A stretch of DNA of 64,000 nucleotides from Amorphophallus konjac (taxonomy: Eukaryota > Streptophyta > Magnoliopsida > Alismatales > Araceae). Location of the stretch: the NCBI GenBank assembly GCA_022559845.1, contig CM040125.1, positions 323,771,829 to 323,835,828 of the forward strand, written 5' to 3'. Shown piece by piece: positions 56,458 to 64,000 of the stretch. Below the pieces are notes generated by a model, which worked only from the letters and a program-made list of their open reading frames with translations, had not been told where the DNA came from and ran no database searches. Both the position numbers and the translations under genes were made by a program. Within the stretch, counting starts at the first letter, position 1. Each line of letters starts with the position of its first letter.

Positions 56458-56950
56458 CGTCCACTTGGTGGGTGATGTCATTGCATGTCATGCATGAGTC
56501 AGTATTGTCTCTTCTTTGTGTGGTTTGTTTGTGTGACTTGTTTGTGTGGTTTGCATACATGTGTTAGTGCATGGTGAGTCTGCATGTGTCTTGTGCAAGC
56601 TCGTTGTCGGTCTCTTGTGAGTGAGAGGCGAGTGGACTCGCTCGATGAGTATGGGATCAGTTCTACATCTATGTCCCGGATCTAATCACCTACAGAGACC
56701 CAGCGGTGATTCCTAGTGAGTCTTCGAGCCGCCTCCTTCCCCTTGAGAGTGACCCCACCCTAGAGTGTTCCACCACTAGCCTCTTCCCATAGCAGCATGC
56801 ACATATCGAGTATATACGGAATGAGCAAGTGACGATCACTTGGAGTGGAGCGTACCCGCGCTACTTGGTACGGTGACGGATCCGCCGGAGCTACTCGAGC
56901 AGTCACCCCCTTTACTCGACGGGGTCGAGTTCTTCTCACCTGGGGAGAAT
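56458..56950 (+). other. TR-GAG spacer between gag and 3' LTR
   Basis: This is where a pol gene would begin in an autonomous element, but only 493 bp are present. It contains TGTGTGGTTTG-type repeats (56510-56560) and ends CTGGGGAGAAT, a weak polypurine tract, before the LTR. I see no coding sequence. Confidence 0.7.
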
Positions 56951-59054
56951 TGATGGGGACATCGAAGCAAGACCACTCATATTTTGTTTGCATTTATGTC
57001 CTTTTATATTTGTATGTATACCCTTGTGTTGTATGGGTACACAATTGTGAGTCTTACTGGGTTTTTGTGCAAAATGACAATAGGACCAGCAAGGGGGCCC
57101 TCACTCCTTCCTCATTGGTCCATGTGGCACCATTTGGGTCCATGTGGGGCTAGTCAAAGTCCTAGGTGACATCTAGAAGGTCAATTGACACATGGAGAGA
57201 CAAGTGGGTTAAAAATTCAAAGGAGGCCACCTACCTTACCTACCATGTCCCCTTGGTCAAGGGGGCGCCCCCCTCTATTTTTATTTTTGGAAAATATGCT
57301 ATTAGAACTAATTAGTTCTATACCTTGTATACCCCTCCCAACCCTAGATCTGAGGGCATTAGTGGTCATTTTCCATTTATTATATAAGGCATGTATTTCC
57401 ATTTTTCATGAATTAATGAGAAGAAAATTGTTGAATGGCCTTGAGCCAAGGAAGCTTGCGCACCCCCCTCTCTCTCCTATGGTTTTCCTTCTCCATCCTC
57501 TGCATTTCAGGGTTGTGAACCCTTCTATCTTAGTCCCTCCACCTCTGATTTCATTCTGTGCCGCCGCCGCCGCCGTTCGTGCCGCCATCGAGCAGTCGCG
57601 AAGCCGCTTCTGAAGTTCTGTGCAAAGGTCTGTTTGGCTGGACAGAGTCCCACTCCGAGAATTTTAGCTCCCAACTCTGACATCATCTGGAGTTGAAATT
57701 TTCAGAGTTTGTTCCTCTCTTGATTCTCAATCTCAAGTAAAAACATCACGTCATTCAGAGTTAGTTGTATAATTTTATATTTTCATGTCTTTCTATCTTC
57801 TTGATCTGTCCCTTTTCAGATCTGTGTAGCATAAGCCTAGTTCTTCCCCATTTCGACCCCCTTTTTGATCTTTGTTGGAATGCCCAAATTTATTGAAGGT
57901 TCTGTCCACCATCCCCTTCCTCAAAAAATTTTCTCTGAATTTTAAAATCACTCTACCTATTTTTAGAAATTCAGTCTTTCCCCCAAATTTAGATCTATCT
58001 CTGCTGTCCAGATCCGACCCCGAGTCAGTATAAAATCCCCACAAAATCGAAACTTCCACCAAATCTTGCATAAGATATATCCCCATTTTCTTCTCTTCGG
58101 TCTCTACAACTTTAATGAAGGGCCCAAAGGCTGAATCGAAGGTCTACATCACGGTCAACGTCAACACTCAGGAAAACTTGGTTCTGCCCTAAGTTTTCAG
58201 ATCCTGTGAGCCAGCAGCTTGAAAATTCGATAAAGGCAATCAACGGGAAATTTAATTTTATCTCTCTGGCCCTAGATCAAAGTACTTCAAAAGAGATTTC
58301 CAACGGTACCTCTTGTGCGTCGACCCGACGTTGGGGGTGACCGCAGCAGCAGATCTCGCCGGGTCACGTGCTGCAAAATAGAATTGCAGATCCGTGGCCA
58401 ACAACTCCGGCGGGTGACGATCGGAGCCGCCCGGCCTTCCTGTCGGCGAACCAGCACACCGCCATCCCAGGGAGCACCCCTCCAGGCGTCCCCACCATAG
58501 CGGTGCCACCCCGGTCCCACACGGCCCCACTGACTAGCACTTGGGTCCCACGATCGCGAGTACGAGTGCCGCCGAAGCTACACAAGAAGCTGCCCGTCAA
58601 CCCGAACCCGTTACTCCCGGGCCCCATTGTGTCACCCTTTACCTCCCTGCATGAGTGGGCAGTCATATTCATTATTGTAAATTAATTACTTATTATTCCG
58701 GGAGTACCGATTCGGCTGGGGTCGTCTTCCCCACGCCGAGAGCGTGGAGGTATCGTGTTCGCTCCCTTGACTCAGCATTTTGCTTTATTCGTATCTGATT
58801 TATATGCCGCTGCTAGAGAGCATGCTAGGATCGTAGCCCTCTTTACTTTTATATCACCGCTGCTGCGAGAGAGAGCGAGACCCGTCCCGTGACCCGATCC
58901 GGGCACGAAATTGTGAGTTGACCACCCTAGCTCTTACTGGTTTCTCAACCGCACACGTCCGACGCTTCCCTTGAAAAGGGACGATCGCGAGCTTGTTTAG
59001 AGTCCGAGGGTTGCATTCCCAATTGGAGTCGAGTCCGTGGTCCGTCCCGCATCA
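56951..59054 (+). repeat. 3' LTR of the TR-GAG element
   Basis: 2104 bp. Matches the 5' LTR with substitutions and one longer stretch (near 57730-57830) absent from the 5' copy. It ends GTCCCGCATCA before CCAGC. Confidence 0.93.
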
Positions 59055-59375
59055 CCAGCCCAACCCTTTAGGCGAACCGGCCCAACCCCTTGGGCTGGTC
59101 CGCCTAAACCCCCCTGGGGGGAGGGGTTTAGGCGGACCAGCCTCACCCCCAAGGCTGGTCCGCCTAAACCCCCATTAAACAAAAAAAAGTTTTTTTTATT
59201 AAAAAAGGCCCCAAAGCCAGTCCGCCCAAACCCCCCTTGGGGGTGTTTAGGCGGACTAGCCTGAGGGGGTGAGGCTGGTCCGCCTAAACCCTCCCTCCCC
59301 CACTCCGTAACACCAAAAAAAAAACATTTTCAAGGGTTTACCCGGACCAAGTTGGGCCCCCAACTTGGTCCGTCT
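59055..59375. repeat. Palindrome cluster with mutually exclusive hairpin arms
   Basis: The arm GGCTGGTCCGCCTAAACCCC (59093-59112) is perfectly complementary over 20 bp to 59123-59142, which is equally complementary to 59153-59172. The loops are 10 bp each. A second, less perfect set lies at 59218-59291, and GGACCAAGTTGGG pairs with CCCAACTTGGTCC at 59344-59371. The left part of this repeat continues at 52536-52569, before the TR-GAG insertion. Confidence 0.9.
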
Positions 59376-60257
59376 AAACCCCTTCCACCCCTTCATCTTC
59401 CACTACAAAACCCCCCACTTAGAAGCCCAAATGGAAAAAGGAAGAAGATCAACCATCAAGCCTCGATGCAAGGAGCTCACTCCAGGACTACAAGGGCGCG
59501 CTAAGGAGATTTGTGTGTGTGTTTGTTAGGCTTACGCCGAGGGCATGCTGCATGAGCATCCCTCACACGGCGTCTAGCCCAAACACCCACCTCCGACCCC
59601 CTGTTGTGATGAACATATGTCATCTCGATGATCGTGCACGACCCCAGACCTTGCTTGGTGAAAGCTCTCTACCCGATCCTACCTCGATAGTCGTGCATGA
59701 CACTGATGACGATGGCGAATACACCCGCATCCCGGGTCCGCCCGTGTGTAACAACCCACGATGGTTATACACACGCCCTGATGCCGCACTTACTTCTGAC
59801 ACGGAACTACGTGCCCACCGCCCGCTCTGAGCTAGCCGCCAACCGCTCAGACTGATGACTCGAGTTATCCGGACCCTTGCCCGGGAATAATATTTCTGGG
59901 GCCAGCCTCGACTCCCCAGCATGACAACATTCACCTTCCGGGGCCCAGACCAGACCGCTCACCTTGAGCCGCGTCCAACCTCGGTCAAGCGCCAACCCAC
60001 GACCGCCCCTGCCACCTAGGCAGTCGGGCTTGTCTCGACCTCCTCACGGGGAGCCTCTGTAAAACACGCGGATATCCGCTTTATACCGCATTGACCCGGG
60101 GACCGACCCACGTGTCGGAATTGTCCCGCGGCTTGTGCCCATTGTACTTCGGCCTCCTCGGCCCATTTGTAAAGCCCACGCGGCTCTCATACAGCATGAA
60201 ACTAATTGAACACATGTACATGTACTCAGGTCTCAGCCTCTTCATGATGCCCGCCCC
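59376..60257. other. No gene supported; probably LTR sequence of the next element
   Basis: Open frames of about 60-110 codons occur but show no domain. The part from 60085 (GACCCGGGGACCGACCCACG ... ATTGTCCCGCGGCTTG) reappears, diverged, at 61660-61705. This suggests a duplicated block flanking the minisatellite. Confidence 0.4.
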
Positions 60258-61532
60258 CTTCAGTCACAACGGTGCCTCCGGCACTCGACTGCCAGTCACA
60301 CCGGGCCCAGAGCACGGCCATCGAGGTCTCCCGGTGCCTGCCTCCTTCAGTCACAACGGTGCCCCCGGCACCCGACTGCCAGCCACTCCGGTCACAACAG
60401 TGCCTCCAGCACCCGACTGCCAGTAACACCTGGCCAAGAGCACGACCATCGAGGTCTCCCGGTGCCCCGCCCCCTTCAGTCACAACGGTGCCCCCGGTAC
60501 CTGACTGCCAGCTACTCCGGTTACAACGGTGTCTCCGGCACCCGACGGCCTGTCACGCCGGGCCCAAAGCACGACCATTAAGGTCTCCCAGCCCCGCCTC
60601 CTTCAGTCACAACGGTGCCGCCGCCACCCGACTACCCAGCTACTTCAGTCACAACAGTGCCCCCGGCACCCGACTACCAGCAACTCCAGTCACAACGGTG
60701 CCCCCGGCACCAGACTGCCAACTACTCCAGTCACATAGGGGCCCGTGGCACCCGATCACTCAACCACTCCAGTCACAACGGTGCCCCCGGCACCCGGCTA
60801 CCAACAACTTCAGTCACAACGGTGCCCCCGGCACCCGGCTACCAACAACTTCAGTCACAACGGTGCCTTCGGCACCCGACTTCCAGCTACCCCAGTCACA
60901 ACAGTGCCCCCGGCACTCGACTGCCAGCTACTCCAGTCACATCGGGGCCCGAGGCACCCAATCACTCAGCTACCCCAGTCACAACGGTGCCCCCGGCACC
61001 CGACTGCCAGCTGCCCCAGTCACAACGGTACCCCCGGCACCCGACTGCCAACAACTCTAGTCACAACGGTGCCCCCGGCACCCGATTGCCAGCTACCCTA
61101 GTCACAACGGTGCCCCCGGCACCCGACTGCCAGCTACTCCAATCACATGGGGGCCCGCGACACCCGATCACTCAGCTACCCCAGTCACAACGGTGCCCCC
61201 GGCACCCGACTGCCAGCTACCCCAGTCACAACGGTGCCCCGGGCACCCGACTGCCAACAACTCCAGTCACAACGGTGCCCCCGGTACCCGATTGCCAGCT
61301 ACCCCAGTCACAATGGTGCCCCAGGCACCGGGCTGTCAGCTACCCCAGTCATTACGGTGCTCTAGGCGCCCAGCTCCTCCAGTCACAACGGTGCCTCTGG
61401 CACCCGATTGCCAACAACTCCTGTCACAACGGTGCCCGCGGCACCCAACTGCCAACAACTCCAGTCACAACGGTGCCCCCGGCGGCCGACCGCCCAACTG
61501 CTCCAGCACAACGGTGCCTATGGCACCCCTAC
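60258..61532. repeat. 41-bp minisatellite, ~31 units, with higher-order structure
   Basis: Unit AGTCACAACGGTGCCCCCGG followed by CACCCGACTGCCAGCTACTCC; spacing 41 bp. Because 41 is not a multiple of three, one frame passes through all three phases every 123 bp. The unit has no stop in any forward phase, so long frames stay open. A variant unit with CGGGGCCCGNGGCACCC recurs at 60729, 60935 and 61141, every 206 bp (five units). In the first 400 bp a different ~129-bp period (three units) with GAGCACGNCCATCGAGGTCTC is visible. I do not treat it as coding. Confidence 0.93.
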
Positions 61533-62370
61533 TACCCCAACCTCGACACTATCTCATGCCGGGAACACATTGCGACGCCCCTCGAGCGCCATCCTACTGA
61601 GTCACAGGTCCTCTGACGGACGCCACGTACAGATACGAAACTACCCATACAATAACGCAATGACCCGGGGACCGTCACAAATGACGAAATTATCCCGCCG
61701 CTTACAAGCACTTGTAATCGGGCTCTCACGCCCCCATATAAATGCCTTTCATGGCATATAAGTCATGTAATCCAGTCAAGGAGCGGATTCCCCTCCTCAC
61801 TGGATCCAGTCTCTCTATCCCCAGTAATCCATGTTGTGTTGCTATTTCCCTGTCGCTGTTGCACGGACTAAGCCCTCCCGACGTCACGACTCCCAGGGTC
61901 CCTGACTCTCTCTTCGGCAGTAGAAACAAAGGTATTCGGATTCAATCCGATGTAAAATAAATACCAGTTGCTTGCAACCGATGGGGAAAGACGTCCAGTA
62001 CACGAATCCCCAAAATCACATGCGCACTCGCACTTGTGGAACCCCTTTTATCCACGTGTCGCCCGATCCCTCGAGCCACGTGCCGCATCCTAGCGATGCT
62101 TCCCCGGTCAATCCTCGGTTCCATAGGTGATTGTCGAGAAATCAACTGGCACGCCCGCATTCCACCCAGCCATCCCTGTCCCAGTCTCCTAGAATGATGA
62201 ACCATATGCCATACCTTCCAATGTGTTCCCATCATTCTCTTTGCCTTCTTCTCAATACCCCCGGAATCCCCGCGTGCCCAGTCAACCTATCTCGACCTTC
62301 CGTAAAAGGCGAGTCTACACCCCCGCCGTGAGGACCAAAAAGACAAGTGACTCCCCCGCGGTCGCAAACA
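61533..62370 (+). repeat. 3' part of an LTR (second Gypsy-like element)
   Basis: Ends GGTCGCAAACA at 62370, followed by a primer-binding site. A TATA-like CATATAAATGCC is at 61736-61747. The LTR start is not identified; the minisatellite 60258-61532 may be within it. No gene. Confidence 0.6.
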
Positions 62371-62374
62371 AAGA

Positions 62375-62392
62375 TGGCACGCCCGGTGGGAC
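62375..62392 (+). promoter_or_regulatory. Probable primer-binding site (TGGCACGCCC type)
   Basis: TGGCACGCCCGGTGGGAC, four bases after the LTR end, has the form of primer-binding sites I know from some plant Gypsy (Tat/Ogre-like) elements. The cognate tRNA is not established here. Confidence 0.65.
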
Positions 62393-62789
62393 GTCTCCTA
62401 CCTTTCTTCTTTCTGCCGAAGAAGAGTCACACCTGTCAAGTGTATGCCGCAATGCCCTCACCTTTTCTTATCGTAGAGGAAGAGGTGGGCCCCCGTCCAG
62501 CATGCAACATGCGACCGGTCGTCATCGAGCGCCCAACCTGCACCAGCAACATCAACAACATACCGGTGGCCATAGTGACCTGCGATCCAATCGTCATCGC
62601 CATCCACGCCGGGCACGTACGGTTGGCAACACCAACCTTGTTCGGCAATGCTGCCTTGGCGTTCGGCTCGCCCTGATCCTCAAGCACCATGGCCGTGGCC
62701 GACATGCAGCCCAGTTCGGCGACTACCCATACCGGGAGCTGGCCCCTCTGCTCCTCCAGCAATAGAGACCCATGCGGTCATTGACCACT
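62393..62789 (+). other. 5' leader of the Gypsy-like element, no clear gene
   Basis: A frame of about 110 codons (62347-62676) and another of 180 codons (62223-62765) overlap here. Neither has recognisable gag motifs. It may be the start of a degraded gag or an untranslated leader. Confidence 0.4.
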
Positions 62790-64000
62790 GGGTCCCCAGC
62801 TCCGCCAACACTCGACACGGGCTTTCTACCCCGGGTCCCCGGCTCCTCAGTACCTCACTCGGGCTCTTAGCTCCGAGTCCCAGCCAAGCCTACCCCTAGC
62901 ACGGGTTTCCCACCCCGGGGTCAAGGCCTCCCACTGTTCTATTCGGGCCTTCCGACCCGAGTCTTAGATGAGTTGGCACTCAATACGGGCTTTCAACCCC
63001 GAGTTCGAGGCTCCCCATCATCTGGCTCGGGTAGATGACCCTGGGTCTCATCAAGGTCGGTCCCCGATGCGCACTCTCCGCATTTGGCCCCTGGCGTCCC
63101 AGCTCTATGACGGGATCTTTACCCCCACGATCCAGCAATGCCAACTCCCAGCAAAGGGTTTCATCTTCGGGACAAGGCCACCTCAACACCCAAGATGGGC
63201 GCCTAGCCCTGGGTCTCAGTTCCAGCAACACCCAAGACGGGCGTCTAGCCCTGGGTCTCAATTCCAACAACACCCACGATGGGCATCTAGCCCTGGGTCT
63301 CAGCTCCAGCAACACCCGCGACGGGCATTCAGCCCCGGGTCCCAGATACATCAATACCCAAGACGGGCGTTCAGCCCCGGGTCCCAACTACATCAACACC
63401 CAAGACGGGCTTTCTGCCCTGGGTCTCAGCTACATCAATACCGAAGATGGGCGCTCCGCCCTGGGTCCCAATATTCCTGCATCACCAGCACCCAAGACGG
63501 GCGTTCAACCCTAGGTTCCAGCTCCGACGATACCAAAAAAAAAGGGGGCCATCCAGCTCTGGGATCTAGCTCCAGCAGCACCCAAGGTGGGCGTTCAACC
63601 TCGGGTTCCAGCTCTATCAACACCCAGGACGGGTCGCCTACCCTGGGATCCAGTTCCATCAATACACAAGATGGGTGTTCTGCCCTGGGATCCAGTTTTA
63701 CCAACACCTAAGACCGGGCGTTCAGCCCCAGGTCCCAGTTTCAGCCACGCCCAGGATGGACATTCAGCCCCATGTCCCAGCTTTATTAACACCAGAGACA
63801 TGCATTCTGCCTTGGGTCCTCGCTTCATCAGCACCCGAGACAGGCCTCCAGCCCCGGGTACCAGTTTCGACAGTGCCCAAGACCAACATCCAGTCCTGGG
63901 TCCCAGCACCATCAGTATTCAAGACAAGCTTCTAGCTCTGGAACCCAATGTCGTCAAGCACTCAGTTTGGGTTTCTAGTCCCAGATCCTAGCTTCATCAG
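62790..64000. repeat. 42-bp minisatellite, continues past the window
   Basis: CCCTGGGTCT or CCCCGGGTCC recurs at 63207, 63249, 63291, 63333, 63375 and 63417, exactly 42 bp apart, with ACCCAAGACGGGCGTTCAGC in each unit. Units before about 63170 and after 63500 are more diverged. The period is 14 codons, so frames remain open. The monomer is unrelated to the 41-bp array. I see no sign that it is translated. Confidence 0.92.

Larger units (their letters stand above)
52570..59054 (+). mobile_element. TR-GAG-type non-autonomous LTR retrotransposon, 6.5 kb
   Basis: Perfect 5-bp duplication CCAGC (52565-52569 and 59055-59059), LTRs 52570-54591 and 56951-59054 (TGATGGGGACATCG ... GTCCCGCATCA), primer-binding site at 54595, a single gag, and a purine-rich tract before the 3' LTR. 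No protease, integrase or polymerase is present, and there is no room for them in the 2.4-kb interior. Such elements rely on proteins from autonomous Gypsy relatives. It inserted into a palindrome-rich sequence. Confidence 0.93.

Noticed and set aside
59513..59830. 105-codon frame as a gene
   Set aside because: No family resemblance, no start context of note, and the surroundings are repeats.
60615..61616. 333-codon open frame as a proline-rich protein gene
   Set aside because: It lies entirely on the 41-bp minisatellite and stays open only because the unit has no stops. No domain, promoter or flanking coding sequence supports it.

Overview
The window is nuclear DNA from a flowering plant. 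It carries plant-type LTR retrotransposons (Copia, Gypsy chromovirus, Sirevirus-like), CACTA and hAT DNA transposons, and a spliced plant acid phosphatase gene with GT-AG introns. The species cannot be named from the sequence. The only host gene I can support is on the minus strand: a three-exon HAD-family (VSP-like) acid phosphatase whose exons lie at 12477-12901, 11733-11942 and 1933-2110. They splice in frame to a 270-residue protein with all HAD motifs. Its second intron is about 9.6 kb because it holds a 0.65-kb hAT element (2796-3443) and a 7.4-kb decayed Copia element (3672-11043), itself hit by two hAT elements and one Tourist-like MITE.

From 13987 to 27396 lies a chromovirus (Tekay/Del-like Gypsy) with 3.2-kb LTRs and target duplication CCAGT. 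Its pol is split by a 2.3-kb solo LTR (18994-21292). From about 27486 to at least 48522 is a decayed CACTA transposon. It has TTTCCGACGG-type subterminal repeats, an internal ~180-bp satellite-like array, and a minus-strand Ptta/En-Spm (Transposase_24-like) gene. It is interrupted by a 3.6-kb solo LTR (29892-33476) rich in TTCCCGGCGC motifs, by an 11-kb Sirevirus-like Copia element (35039-46144), and by a second solo LTR (46243-48205).

Next come a truncated Gypsy LTR (48523-50444), a Sirevirus-like LTR fragment, and unclassified repeat DNA. A complete 6.5-kb LTR element (52570-59054, target duplication CCAGC) encodes only a gag, so it is a TR-GAG-type non-autonomous element. The solo LTRs at 18994 and 46243 are relatives of its LTR in the opposite orientation. 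The right end holds palindrome clusters, a 41-bp minisatellite, the end of another LTR with a primer-binding site (62375-62392), and a 42-bp minisatellite running off the window.

Signals not explained by ordinary annotation are: (1) a GC-rich module of up to four consecutive perfect hairpins, found in three unrelated repeat contexts; (2) ~26-bp inverted-repeat units spread through the Gypsy LTRs, whose arms differ in a compensatory way between two LTR families; (3) perfect 20-bp palindrome arms arranged so that alternative hairpins are possible; (4) nonsense mutations in three element families that are almost all C-to-T or G-to-A; (5) the host gene split by nested transposons.
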